Assembly: GCF_014647135.1 (NCBI RefSeq)
Contig: NZ_BMOP01000006.1
Location: forward strand, 151,929-215,928
Source of the DNA: Shewanella xiamenensis
GTDB taxonomy: Bacteria; Pseudomonadota; Gammaproteobacteria; Enterobacterales; Shewanellaceae
Reading direction: 5' to 3'
Length of the DNA stretch: 64,000 nucleotides
The notes under the pieces are model-generated. The model was not told the DNA's origin and searched no databases. It saw nothing but the letters and a program-made list of their open reading frames with translations. How positions within the stretch are numbered: position 1 is the first letter of the stretch; the number at the start of each line of letters is the position of its first letter. Shown here piece by piece: positions 1 through 10,623 of this stretch. The position numbers were made by a program, and so were the translations under genes.

Positions 1-831
1 AACTACTCCCCTAAAGGTGCAGACTCTTGCATCATGTGCCATAAAAAATCTGAAAAAGTGATGGACCTTTTCAAAGGTGTCCACGGCGCGATTGATTCGT
101 CAAAAAGCCCCATGGCTGGCCTGCAATGTGAGGCGTGCCACGGCCCAATGGGTCAGCACAACAAAGGCGGCAACGAGCCGATGATCACTTTTGGTAAGCA
201 ATCAACCTTAAGTGCCGATAAGCAAAACAGCGTATGTATGAGCTGTCACCAAGACGATAAACGTATGTCTTGGAATGGCGGTCACCATGACAACGCCGAT
301 GTTGCTTGTGCTTCTTGTCACCAAGTACACGTAGCTAAAGATCCTGTGTTATCTAAAAACACTGAGATGGAAGTCTGTACTAGCTGCCACACTAAGCAAA
401 AAGCGGATATGAATAAACGCTCAAGTCATCCACTCAAATGGGCCCAAATGACCTGTAGCGACTGCCACAATCCCCATGGGAGCATGACAGATTCCGATCT
501 TAACAAGCCTAGTGTTAATGATACCTGTTATTCCTGTCATGCCGAGAAACGCGGCCCAAAACTTTGGGAGCATGCACCCGTCACTGAGAATTGTGTCACT
601 TGCCACAATCCTCACGGTAGTGTGAATGATGCCATGCTGAAAACCCGCGCGCCGCAGCTGTGTCAGCAATGTCATGCTAGCGATGGCCACGCCAGCAATG
701 CTTACTTAGGTAACACTGGTTTAGGTTCTAATGTCGGTGACAATGCCTTTACGGGTGGAAGAAGCTGCTTAAATTGCCATAGTCAGGTCCATGGTTCTAA
801 CCATCCATCTGGCAAGCTATTACAGCGCTAA
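1..831 (+). CDS. mtrA: Decaheme c-type cytochrome MtrA (5' end missing)
   Basis: Periplasmic decaheme cytochrome that passes electrons from inner-membrane CymA to the outer-membrane MtrB-MtrC complex for metal and electrode reduction. The frame is open from base 1, so the start lies upstream of the window; 276 residues are present and MtrA is about 333, so roughly 57 including the signal peptide are missing. All ten CXXCH heme motifs are visible, in order CIMCH, CEACH, CMSCH, CASCH, CTSCH, CSDCH, CYSCH, CVTCH, CQQCH, CLNCH. The stop is 12 bp before mtrB, so the two are co-transcribed. DmsE and MtrD are close paralogues; the downstream partner is near-identical to what I know of MtrB rather than DmsF or MtrE, and the flanking genes match the mtr locus. 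Confidence 0.93.
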   Translation, partial: NYSPKGADSCIMCHKKSEKVMDLFKGVHGAIDSSKSPMAGLQCEACHGPMGQHNKGGNEPMITFGKQSTLSADKQNSVCMSCHQDDKRMSWNGGHHDNADVACASCHQVHVAKDPVLSKNTEMEVCTSCHTKQKADMNKRSSHPLKWAQMTCSDCHNPHGSMTDSDLNKPSVNDTCYSCHAEKRGPKLWEHAPVTENCVTCHNPHGSVNDAMLKTRAPQLCQQCHASDGHASNAYLGNTGLGSNVGDNAFTGGRSCLNCHSQVHGSNHPSGKLLQR

Positions 832-843
832 GGAGACGAGAAA

Positions 844-2937
844 ATGAAATTTAAACTCAATTTGATCACTCTAGCGTTATTAGCCAACACTGGCTTTGCC
901 GTAGCCGCTGATGGTTATGGTCTTGCTAATGCCAATACTGATAAAGTGAAATTATCCGCATGGAGCTGCAAAGGTTGCGTGGTTGAAACAGGCACATCTG
1001 GCACTGTGGGTGTCGGTGTCGGTTATAACAGCGAAGAGGATATTCGCTCAGCCAATGCCTTTGGAACATCCAATGAAGTCGCGGGCAAATTTGATGCCGA
1101 TTTAAGCTTTAAAGGTGAAAAAGGTTACCGTGCCAGTGTTGAAGCTTATCAACTCGGTATGGATGGCGGTCGTTTAGATGTGAATGCGGGCAAACAAGGC
1201 CAGTACAACGTCAATGTAAACTATCGCCAAATTGCAACCTACGACAGCAATAGCGCCCTATCGCCCTACGCGGGTATTGGTGGCAATAACCTGACGTTAC
1301 CCGATAACTGGGTAACTGCTGGTTCAAGCAGCCAAATGCCATTGTTGATGGATAGCCTCAATGCCCTTGAATTATCACTTAAACGTGAACGCACGGGATT
1401 GGGATTTGAATATCAAGGCGAATCCCTGTGGAGCACCTATGTTAACTACATGCGTGAAGAAAAAACTGGCTTAAAACAAGCCTCTGGTAGCTTCTTCAAC
1501 CAATCGATGATGTTAGCAGAGCCAGTGGATTACACTACTGACACCATTGAAGCGGGTGTCAAACTCAAGGGTGATCGTTGGTTCACAGCGCTCAGTTACA
1601 ATGGGTCTATATTCAAAAACGAATACAACCAATTGGACTTTGATAGTGCATTCAATCCTACCTTTGGTGCCCAAACCCAAGGTACGTTGGCGCTTGATCC
1701 CGATAATCAGGCACACACAGTGTCATTGATGGGACAGTACAACGATGGCAGTAACGCCCTATCGGGTCGTATTCTTACTGGACAAATGAGCCAAGATCAG
1801 GCGTTAGTAACGGATAACTATCGTTATTCCAGCCAGCTAACAAGTGATGCGGTTGATGCAAAAGTCGATCTATTGGGCATGAACCTTAAAGTCGTCAGCA
1901 AAGTCAGCAAAGATCTTCGCTTGACAGGTAGTTACGATTATTACGACCGTGACAATAATACCCAAGTTGAAGAATGGACCCAGATCAGCATCAACAATGT
2001 CAACGGTAAGGTGGCTTATAACACGCCTTATGATAATCGTACGCAACGCTTTAAAGTCGCGGCAGATTATCGTATTACCCGCGATATTAAACTTGATGGT
2101 GGTTATGACTTCAAACGTGACCAACGTGATTATCAAGACCGTGAAACCACGGATGAAAATACCGTTTGGGCTCGTTTACGCGTCAATAGCTTCGATATGT
2201 GGGACATGTGGGTAAAAGGCAGTTACGGAAAACGTGACGGCTCACAATACCAAGCATCTGAATGGACTTCTTCTGAAACCAACAGCCTGTTACGTAAGTA
2301 CAATCTGGCTGACCGTGACAGAACCCAAGTCGAAGCGCGCATCACCCATTCGCCGCTTGAAAGCCTGACCATCGATGTTGGTGCCCGTTACGCGTTGGAT
2401 GATTATACCGATACTGTGATTGGCTTAACTGAGTCAAAAGACACCAGTTATGATGCCAATATCAGCTATATGATCACCGCTGACTTACTGGCAACCGCCT
2501 TCTACAACTACCAAATCATTGAGTCTGAACAGGCGGGTAGCAACAATTACAGCACCCCAACATGGACTGGCTTTATTGAAGACAAAGTAGATGTGGTCGG
2601 TGCAGGTATTAGCTACAACAATCTGCTAGAGAACAAGTTACGCCTCGGACTGGACTACACCTATTCCAACTCCGACAGTAACACTCAAGTCAGACAAGGT
2701 ATCACTGGCGACTATGGCGATTATTTTGCCAAAGTACATAACATTAACTTATATGCTCAATATCAAGCCACCGAAAAACTCGCGCTGCGCTTCGATTACA
2801 AAGTTGAGAACTATAAGGACAATGACGCCGCAAATGATATCGCTGTTGATGGCATTTGGAACGTCGTAGGTTTTGGTACTAACAACCATGACTACACCGC
2901 ACAAATGCTAATGCTGAGCATGAGCTACAAGCTCTAA
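844..2937 (+). CDS. mtrB: Outer-membrane beta-barrel MtrB of the Mtr electron conduit
   Basis: Forms the outer-membrane pore that sheathes MtrA so that electrons can cross to the surface cytochrome MtrC. The 697 residues match the length of S. oneidensis MtrB, and the sequence closely resembles it from memory. A Sec signal peptide (residues 1 to about 21, ending AVA-A) is followed by the CKGC motif near residues 42-45, typical of metal-reducing MtrB; the rest is alternating aromatic/polar barrel sequence ending in MSYKL with a terminal hydrophobic residue. AAGGAG lies 8 bp before the ATG. It is followed directly by a strong terminator, so mtrA-mtrB is the 3' end of the transcript. Confidence 0.95.
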   Translation: MKFKLNLITLALLANTGFAVAADGYGLANANTDKVKLSAWSCKGCVVETGTSGTVGVGVGYNSEEDIRSANAFGTSNEVAGKFDADLSFKGEKGYRASVEAYQLGMDGGRLDVNAGKQGQYNVNVNYRQIATYDSNSALSPYAGIGGNNLTLPDNWVTAGSSSQMPLLMDSLNALELSLKRERTGLGFEYQGESLWSTYVNYMREEKTGLKQASGSFFNQSMMLAEPVDYTTDTIEAGVKLKGDRWFTALSYNGSIFKNEYNQLDFDSAFNPTFGAQTQGTLALDPDNQAHTVSLMGQYNDGSNALSGRILTGQMSQDQALVTDNYRYSSQLTSDAVDAKVDLLGMNLKVVSKVSKDLRLTGSYDYYDRDNNTQVEEWTQISINNVNGKVAYNTPYDNRTQRFKVAADYRITRDIKLDGGYDFKRDQRDYQDRETTDENTVWARLRVNSFDMWDMWVKGSYGKRDGSQYQASEWTSSETNSLLRKYNLADRDRTQVEARITHSPLESLTIDVGARYALDDYTDTVIGLTESKDTSYDANISYMITADLLATAFYNYQIIESEQAGSNNYSTPTWTGFIEDKVDVVGAGISYNNLLENKLRLGLDYTYSNSDSNTQVRQGITGDYGDYFAKVHNINLYAQYQATEKLALRFDYKVENYKDNDAANDIAVDGIWNVVGFGTNNHDYTAQMLMLSMSYKL

Positions 2938-2955
2938 TCTGCGTTATTGATGGTC

Positions 2956-2978
2956 AAAAGCCCGCTCTGCGGGCTTTT
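2956..2978 (+). terminator. Rho-independent terminator after mtrB
   Basis: Perfect 10-bp stem AAAAGCCCGC / GCGGGCTTTT with a TCT loop, running into a T tract, 18 bp after the mtrB stop. It ends the mtr operon. The following stretch to the next start (about 240 bp) shows no gene. Confidence 0.9.
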
Positions 2979-3216
2979 TTATGAGAGCGTGTTGACGTTT
3001 CGAGAGTAAATATTATTCGTTCTGGCAAGCTCGTGCTCGCGAAACTATGCAAAAACTCACCGCACTTTAGTTACAACATCTCGCTATTCCAACCCACAAA
3101 ATCTTGAATAAGATCAGAATCTGGGGCAAAACTCGCACTCAAAATAAGGTATTCCTTGAGTTTACAAGCACTTTAGCGGATGTTAATTCAGCCCGTTAAT
3201 TTTCAGTGGATATCAG

Positions 3217-3831
3217 ATGTCGTCCTTCACTTGTTCTTTTTGGCGTTTATCGCCAGTACCCGCCTTGATAGGCTTAAGTTTGTTCTCTACCCCGGCCATG
3301 GCATTTGATGCCAGCGGTGGCACAACAAGCTTATTTATCATCGTCGGTCTGGGTGGATTTACCCTGATCAATAGCTTAATGCAAGGGCTGTTCTTTTTTG
3401 CGGGTCAGTATCGTAATCCCATCTTTGCCAAACGCCACGTACTAACCGCACTGATAGTACCACTGCTCGCTTTTACCTTTACCCTTTATGAACACCGCAC
3501 TTGGAGCGACTTTGCACTCAATCTTGGGATGATCATTGTAGGCGTTGGGCTGATTTTATTGCCGCTGCAGTTACGCCAACTTCATCAGCCCAGCAATCAA
3601 CATGCGGGCTGGCTACTGAGTCTTGGCGCCTTATTGATTCTCGGCATCAGTTATCTACTGCCGCCCTGCGCTCTATTTGCTATCATCTTGGCCCATATTG
3701 CTTTAGCCTCTCATGCCAAAACTCCCACTAAATCATTGGGTGCTAAGCCATTGAGTTATCTTGTATTAGCCGCCTCCTATGCACTCTTTGGTTATTGGCT
3801 CTATCATCTATTGAGCAAACTAGGGGCTTAA
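3217..3831 (+). CDS. Uncharacterised multi-pass membrane protein
   Basis: A 204-residue hydrophobic protein with an N-terminal signal-like segment (about residues 10-30, ending PAMA-F) and roughly five further hydrophobic stretches separated by short basic loops. I do not recognise a named family. It ends 2 bp before the next start (TAA at 3829-3831, ATG at 3834), so the two genes are probably translated from one message; that linkage to a uracil-DNA-glycosylase family protein does not by itself suggest a function. Confidence is for a real gene, not for a role. Confidence 0.75.
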   Translation: MSSFTCSFWRLSPVPALIGLSLFSTPAMAFDASGGTTSLFIIVGLGGFTLINSLMQGLFFFAGQYRNPIFAKRHVLTALIVPLLAFTFTLYEHRTWSDFALNLGMIIVGVGLILLPLQLRQLHQPSNQHAGWLLSLGALLILGISYLLPPCALFAIILAHIALASHAKTPTKSLGAKPLSYLVLAASYALFGYWLYHLLSKLGA

Positions 3832-3833
3832 CG

Positions 3834-4559
3834 ATGACAACCGCCCCACACCCAAGTATCGAGCCCGCTTACTCAACCGAACTCAATTTACTGCTCAAGC
3901 AAATTCGCGCCTGCCAACTTTGTCAGGCCGAGCTTCCCCTGCCAGCAAAACCTATCTTGCAAGCCAGTAGCCAAGCAAGGATCTTAATTGCGGGCCAGGC
4001 CCCCGGTGTAAAAACTTACCACAAGGGCATTCCCTTCGATGATGCCAGTGGCGAGCGTCTGCGCACTTGGCTTAATGTCAGCAGAGAACAATTCTATGAT
4101 CCCGCCCTGTTCGCCATAGTACCGATGGGGTTTTGTTTTCCGGGAACCATTGAACGAAACGGTAAAAAGCAAGGTGATAAGCCGCCGCGCCCAGAGTGCG
4201 CCACGACTTGGCATGAAAAGTTATTAGCCTTGATGCCACAGGTAGAGTTAGTGCTCGTCCTTGGCCAATATGCAATTGATTACCATCTGCTACGTGCTAA
4301 GGCTCGTCTTAGTACAGCATGCAGGGAGTTAACCTCACCGGACTTAACGTTATCGACACCATTGTCGCCCCCAAAAGTCACAGTAACCCAAGCGATTGAG
4401 CAATGGTCCTTGTATTGGCCGCAATTGATGGTCATGCCCCACCCTAGCCCTCGAAACAACCTTTGGCTAAAGCAGCATCCCGAATTTGAACGCGAACGAC
4501 TTCCCACGCTTCAAGAGAGGGTTGCTAGCCTACTGGCAAGCTCTCCAGAACCGAAATAA
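3834..4559 (+). CDS. Uracil-DNA glycosylase superfamily protein
   Basis: Member of the UDG superfamily (PF03167), which cleaves uracil or related damaged bases from DNA. About 241 residues. The N-terminal region has a Cys pair (ACQLC), then the family glycine loop in IAGQAPG, a phenylalanine/proline core (PMGFCFPG) and the C-terminal His-Pro-Ser loop MPHPSPRN. The ATG at 3834 is preferred over an in-frame upstream TTG at 3795 because it follows the previous stop by 2 bp and has GGGG 7 bp upstream. An iron-sulphur cluster as in family 4/5 enzymes is not clear: only one Cys pair is near the N-terminus. True uracil excision is an inference from the family. Confidence 0.8.
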   Translation: MTTAPHPSIEPAYSTELNLLLKQIRACQLCQAELPLPAKPILQASSQARILIAGQAPGVKTYHKGIPFDDASGERLRTWLNVSREQFYDPALFAIVPMGFCFPGTIERNGKKQGDKPPRPECATTWHEKLLALMPQVELVLVLGQYAIDYHLLRAKARLSTACRELTSPDLTLSTPLSPPKVTVTQAIEQWSLYWPQLMVMPHPSPRNNLWLKQHPEFERERLPTLQERVASLLASSPEPK

Positions 4560-4611
4560 AAAACCATCATCAACAGGATAGCCTTGTGAGGGCAATATAA
4601 ATCCAATTAAA

Positions 4612-4630
4612 AAGCCCCATTTAGGGGCTT
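4612..4630. terminator. Bidirectional terminator between convergent genes
   Basis: AAGCCCC / GGGGCTT stem with an ATTTA loop, flanked by A runs on one side. It sits between the glycosylase gene and the convergent protease gene and can serve both strands. Confidence 0.7.
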
Positions 4631-4700
4631 AGAAAAAGGTCTTGAACGACCGACTTAATATCTACAACACAGCACTTTATGCATTGCGTTTAAAATAAGC

Positions 4701-6221
<1,521 letters not shown>

Positions 6222-6426
6222 TTAAGGGACAAACGACACTAAAGGGAATAAATACGGCCATCATTTTACCCACCCAATTTGTTAAAATTACGTTAAAACC
6301 GATTGAGTTCAATAATCAGTATAGAAGATAAAAAAACACCTGCCCTTTTCTGTCGTTTGCCATTACCCTAACTGCGTTGCTGTTTGCGTCAGTGGTTTAT
6401 AAATAGATTGAAAAATAAGGTGAGTT

Positions 6427-7659
6427 ATGTACGTTTTGGATCAACACATCGCCAAAAAAATTGTGAGTCGCACAATGAAAATCATTGGACACAATATCAA
6501 TGTGATGAATGGTCAAGGCGTGATCTTAGGCTCAGGAGACCCTAAACGTATCGGTGCAACCCATGAGGGCGCTTTACTCGCGATTGCGCAAAATCGCAAT
6601 GTGGAATTGAGCGAAGAAGTCGCCTCCGGTCTTCATGGCGTAAAACCAGGCATCAACTTACCTTTGCATTACCAAGGGCAAATTATTGGTGTGATTGGCA
6701 TTACTGGCGACCCGGCAGAACTAACCCACTACGGCGAGCTACTAAAAATGACCGCCGAGATGATTGTCGAGCAAGCCAATCAACAGGATAAATTGCAATG
6801 GGAAAACCGCCAGCGTGAAGAATTTATTCTGCAACTTATCAAGGCACAAACCGATGACGATGAGCAATTGCATCGCTGGGCCAAGCAGCTCGATATTGAT
6901 ATCACGCTACCACGAGTGGCCGCCATTATTGAAGTGAGTGAAAAACAACCCTCTGCCATCCACAAAATGATATCGCAGGTAAACACATCAACACATAACG
7001 AGCTAAGCGGTGGTGATGAGCGCAATCCCAGAGTCAGCGAAACCCTCAAGCAAGTATTGCATCTACTGCAAAATCCCGACCGCGGCAACCTAATTGCTAT
7101 GACCTCCATGTCACAGCTGGTGATCCTAAAACCCGCCTTTCTAGATGGAAAACAATGGGATCCCGAGCTTGAAAACCAACGTATTGATAAGTTATTGCAA
7201 CGATTACCGGCGCAGATGGACTTAAATTTTAAAATTGCCTTGGGCCACTTTTTTCCCGTAAAAGGTGGGATTGCACGCTCCTATCAAACCGCGCAAGAAA
7301 CGTTGAGCTTAGGTAAACAGCTCAACCCTGAAGGCACAAAATACCTATTTGAGGATTATTCCTTACAAGTGCTGCTCTCAGGACTCAAGCATGACTGGCG
7401 CGGCCAAGCGCTAGCAAGTCCCTATCAGCAACTAACGCAGGCCGATAAAAATGGCCAATTACGTAAAACTTTAGCCGCCTACATCACCCACTTTGGTGAT
7501 GCGCAGCAATGCGCCAATGCCCTGTTTATCCACCGTAATACCTTAAGATATCGTCTAGATAAAATTCAGCAATTAACCAAAACTGATATTCAATCCTTAC
7601 ACGGCTTATTAAGTCTGTATCTGGGACAACTGCTTGATACTTCTGCAAGCCCAAAGTAG
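6427..7659 (+). CDS. cdaR: Sugar-diacid/glycerate transcriptional regulator, CdaR (SdaR) family
   Basis: Transcription activator of the CdaR/SdaR family that in proteobacteria controls glycerate, glucarate and galactarate use. 410 residues: an N-terminal diacid-recognition domain (about 5-135), a GGDEF-like middle part (about 140-310) and a C-terminal PucR-type helix-turn-helix, visible as the stretch ANALFIHRNTLRYRLDKI. GGTGAG lies just upstream of the ATG. The downstream GntP permease and glycerate kinase are the expected targets. It is divergent from the protease gene. Confidence 0.88.
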   Translation: MYVLDQHIAKKIVSRTMKIIGHNINVMNGQGVILGSGDPKRIGATHEGALLAIAQNRNVELSEEVASGLHGVKPGINLPLHYQGQIIGVIGITGDPAELTHYGELLKMTAEMIVEQANQQDKLQWENRQREEFILQLIKAQTDDDEQLHRWAKQLDIDITLPRVAAIIEVSEKQPSAIHKMISQVNTSTHNELSGGDERNPRVSETLKQVLHLLQNPDRGNLIAMTSMSQLVILKPAFLDGKQWDPELENQRIDKLLQRLPAQMDLNFKIALGHFFPVKGGIARSYQTAQETLSLGKQLNPEGTKYLFEDYSLQVLLSGLKHDWRGQALASPYQQLTQADKNGQLRKTLAAYITHFGDAQQCANALFIHRNTLRYRLDKIQQLTKTDIQSLHGLLSLYLGQLLDTSASPK

Positions 7660-7912
7660 CGGCCTCTGTTTAACAAGACGCTCCTTTAGCCGCCGAATTC
7701 AACGACTGAGTATTTAACTCACGTGGCTTAAGCAATCAATGGATATCGCAATCATGTCTCAAACTAACCTCATTTACTGCACTATTACTACACTATTGAG
7801 TAAGCAATACATTCGGTGAAAGATTTATACCGTATCTCCTGTCCTATATTTCTGGATAACTCTCTCGCGTCGACATTTCGAACGCTCGTTACAGTCCATT
7901 GAAGGAATAACA

Positions 7913-8905
7913 ATGACCCTATTCAAACTGACTTTACTTGCCAAAGCCTGCATCATCACAGGCTTAGCACTAACTTCACCCACATTAATCGCCGCTGAAA
8001 AAACCATTCCCGAACTGGTTGATGCCGTCAATGGCACGCCGGATGCGGCAAGTCGCGAAGCCGGCAAAAAAGTGAAACTGCGTAATCACACAAAAGGATT
8101 TTGCACCTCCGGCTATTTTGCGCCCAACCCAGAGTTACAAGATTCGCTAACGATTCCATTTTTTAATCAAAGCCAAATTAAGGTTACTGCTCGTTTTTCC
8201 CTTGGTGGCACCAATCCTCAAATATCCGACAAAACGCCTGGGCGCTTTATGTCACTCAAAATTGATGGCGATAAAGAAAACCTGAACTTTGTCACCACCA
8301 ATGTGCCAGTGTTCTTTGCTAGTAATCTGGATGATTTTTTTACCTTTCAGACCAAAGTGAAACAAGGCGCCGAAGGTAAACAATGGCTTATCGATAATAA
8401 GCCCGATGCCAAAGCTTTTTTCGAGTATGTAAAACAGCTGCCACCCAGCCCCAGTTTTGCCAATAGCCGCTACTTTGGCGTAAACAGCTTTTTGTTTACC
8501 GACAAGCAAAATAACAGCGTTGCGGGTAAATGGATTTTTGAACCCGTCGCCGGCACAGCAGCCCTTTCTGCCAGCGAACTGGCTAATCTGGGTGATGATT
8601 TTTTAAAGGCAGAATTACTCCAGCGCATTAATACCCAGCCAGCACAATGGAACCTCTATATTCAACTGGCAGAATCGGGTGATGACATTAATAATCCAAC
8701 GGTGATTTGGCCTGAGACTCGTAAGCGATTACTGGTCGGCCAAGTGGTGATTAACGGGGACCGCGATAGCGCTCCCCAAGTGCAACAGTGTGATAAAGGC
8801 ATTTTTAACCCACTGTTATTACCTAAGGGCATTGCCCCCTCAGCCGATCCGATACTTAATGCCAGAACGGCGGCTTATGTTGAGTCTTTTATTCGTCGTC
8901 AATAA
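7913..8905 (+). CDS. Periplasmic catalase-related heme peroxidase
   Basis: Short catalase-family protein (330 residues against about 480 or more for full catalase), of the type annotated catalase-related peroxidase or SrpA-like. A Sec signal peptide covers residues 1-25 (ending LIAA-E). The catalase heme-pocket signatures are present: the distal segment appears as RNHTKGFC, followed by ARFSLGG, and the proximal heme-ligand Tyr lies in ARTAAYVES near the C-terminus. The start has an AAGGA 8 bp upstream. It lies between the regulator and the glycerate permease genes. Family members have weak catalase but useful peroxidase activity; the substrate here is unknown. Confidence 0.87.
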   Translation: MTLFKLTLLAKACIITGLALTSPTLIAAEKTIPELVDAVNGTPDAASREAGKKVKLRNHTKGFCTSGYFAPNPELQDSLTIPFFNQSQIKVTARFSLGGTNPQISDKTPGRFMSLKIDGDKENLNFVTTNVPVFFASNLDDFFTFQTKVKQGAEGKQWLIDNKPDAKAFFEYVKQLPPSPSFANSRYFGVNSFLFTDKQNNSVAGKWIFEPVAGTAALSASELANLGDDFLKAELLQRINTQPAQWNLYIQLAESGDDINNPTVIWPETRKRLLVGQVVINGDRDSAPQVQQCDKGIFNPLLLPKGIAPSADPILNARTAAYVESFIRRQ

Positions 8906-8933
8906 CTCAAGATATTAAACGCTACACTTTTAA

Positions 8934-8960
8934 GGTTGGTAAACCGCAGGTTTACCAACC
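8934..8960. repeat. Perfect inverted repeat, 12-bp arms
   Basis: GGTTGGTAAACC, a GCA loop, and the exact reverse complement, 29 bp after the catalase-related gene. No T tract follows on the + strand, so it is a weak terminator candidate; it may be an RNA-stabilising hairpin or an operator. Confidence 0.7.
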
Positions 8961-9001
8961 CCTCGCAACAATATTTCTGCTATTGCATTCGAAGTCACAC
9001 G

Positions 9002-9031
9002 CATTATTTTGTGCACACGCACAAAATAATG
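9002..9031. promoter_or_regulatory. Perfect 13-bp inverted repeat upstream of the glycerate permease gene
   Basis: CATTATTTTGTGC, spacer ACAC, and the exact reverse complement, 176 bp upstream of the gntP-family start. Its AT-rich arms and symmetric GTGC half-sites suggest an operator, perhaps for the CdaR/SdaR protein encoded upstream, but I see no second copy in front of the regulator. There is no convincing gene in 8906-9206. Confidence 0.5.
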
Positions 9032-9206
9032 GCCTGTTTATACCGTAATTCCGTCAGTTTAACCAAAGCTATTCAATTCGCAGTATTCAATAATAGGCTG
9101 ACCTTAAAGCAGCCTTTATTTGAACTTAGGATCAGATAACCGCCGCGCCCTACAAAAACAGCCAGAACCACTTAAGAACTTCAGCCAAGACTGAACGGGA
9201 CAATCT

Positions 9207-10565
9207 ATGAACTTAGTGCTCATCCTCATCGGCGTGATTGCATTTATTGTTATCGCGACCTCAAAATTTAAGCTCCATCCGTTTTTAACCTTAATTCTAG
9301 CCGCCTTTATTGGCGCCTTCGCCTATGGTTTACCGAGTGGCGATATTGCAAAAACCATCACCACTGGCTTTGGTAATATCCTCGGCTATATCGGCCTTGT
9401 GATCGTGCTCGGGACCATTATCGGTATCATCCTCGAAAAGAGCGGCGCCGCCATCACCATGGCAGATGTGGTGATTAAAGTTTTGGGCAAACGCTTCCCA
9501 ACACTCACTATGTCGATTATCGGCTACTTAGTGTCGATTCCGGTGTTTTGTGACTCAGGATTTGTGATCTTAAACTCGCTTAAACAATCCATGGCAAACC
9601 GCATGAAGGTCTCGAGCGTGTCCATGAGCGTGGCGTTAGCGACAGGTCTTTATGCGACTCACACCTTTGTACCGCCCACACCTGGCCCTATCGCCGCAGC
9701 AGGTAACTTAGGTTTAGAGTCCAACTTGGGCCTAGTGATTGGTGTTGGTTTATTTGTTGCTGCCGTTGCCTCACTTGCGGGCATGCTATGGGCGAACCGC
9801 TTTGCAGGGGTTGAACCTGATGGCGAAGGCGCGGAAGAACTCAAAGCTCAAGCCGCTGATTTTGAATCCTTAAAACAAAGCTACGGCACACTCCCTAGCC
9901 CATTAAAGGCATTTGCACCGATTTTTGTGCCTATTCTCTTAATTTGTTTAGGTTCTATCGCTAACTTCCCTTCTGCACCACTGGGCAAAGAAGGCCTATT
10001 CAGCCTATTAGTCTTCCTCGGTCAACCCGTTAACGCCCTGCTTATCGGTCTATTCCTGTCACTGCTATTACTGAAAAGCGATAACAAGATCGCCGAGTTT
10101 AGCGAGCGCATTAGCCAAGGCTTAGTCGCCGCAGCACCGATTATTTTGATCACTGGTGCCGGTGGTGCCTTCGGCGCCGTGTTAAAAGCCACACCTATTG
10201 GTGACTTTTTAGGCAGCTCATTATCAGCACTCGGCGTTGGGATTTTCATGCCCTTTATCGTCGCCGCAGCATTAAAATCGGCTCAAGGTTCATCCACCGT
10301 TGCCTTAGTGGCAACCTCAGCCTTAGTCGCACCAATGCTGGGCGATATCGGTCTTGGCAGCGAAATGGGCCGCGTGTTAACCGTAATGGCAATTGGTGCC
10401 GGCGCCATGACAGTCTCCCACGCCAACGACAGTTTCTTCTGGGTGGTGACTCAATTTAGCCGCATGAGCGTTAAACAAGCCTATAAAGCCCAAACCATGG
10501 CGACCCTTATCCAAGGTGTAACCTCCATGCTGGCCGTGTATGTACTAAGCTTAGTGCTGCTCTAA
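9207..10565 (+). CDS. GntP-family organic acid:H+ symporter (probably glycerate)
   Basis: Inner-membrane permease of the gluconate:proton symporter family, 452 residues with about 12-14 hydrophobic segments. Family signatures include FCDSGFVILNSL and the HTFVPPTPGP motif in the middle, and SHANDSFFWVV near the C-terminus. It is followed after 58 bp by glycerate kinase, with a CdaR regulator upstream, so D-glycerate is the likely substrate. The name grtP has been used for glycerate permeases in this setting; I leave the symbol blank because substrate cannot be read from the sequence. Confidence 0.88.
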   Translation: MNLVLILIGVIAFIVIATSKFKLHPFLTLILAAFIGAFAYGLPSGDIAKTITTGFGNILGYIGLVIVLGTIIGIILEKSGAAITMADVVIKVLGKRFPTLTMSIIGYLVSIPVFCDSGFVILNSLKQSMANRMKVSSVSMSVALATGLYATHTFVPPTPGPIAAAGNLGLESNLGLVIGVGLFVAAVASLAGMLWANRFAGVEPDGEGAEELKAQAADFESLKQSYGTLPSPLKAFAPIFVPILLICLGSIANFPSAPLGKEGLFSLLVFLGQPVNALLIGLFLSLLLLKSDNKIAEFSERISQGLVAAAPIILITGAGGAFGAVLKATPIGDFLGSSLSALGVGIFMPFIVAAALKSAQGSSTVALVATSALVAPMLGDIGLGSEMGRVLTVMAIGAGAMTVSHANDSFFWVVTQFSRMSVKQAYKAQTMATLIQGVTSMLAVYVLSLVLL

Positions 10566-10623
10566 GCCGCTGTTATCTTGTCCTTGGGCGCAACCAAGCG
10601 CCCAAAAAGCTGTAGGATTTTGA

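Noticed and set aside
1..2937. DmsE/DmsF (DMSO reductase) identity for the cytochrome and barrel pair
   Set aside because: No dmsAB follows; the barrel is close to MtrB along its whole length and gene order downstream matches the mtr locus.
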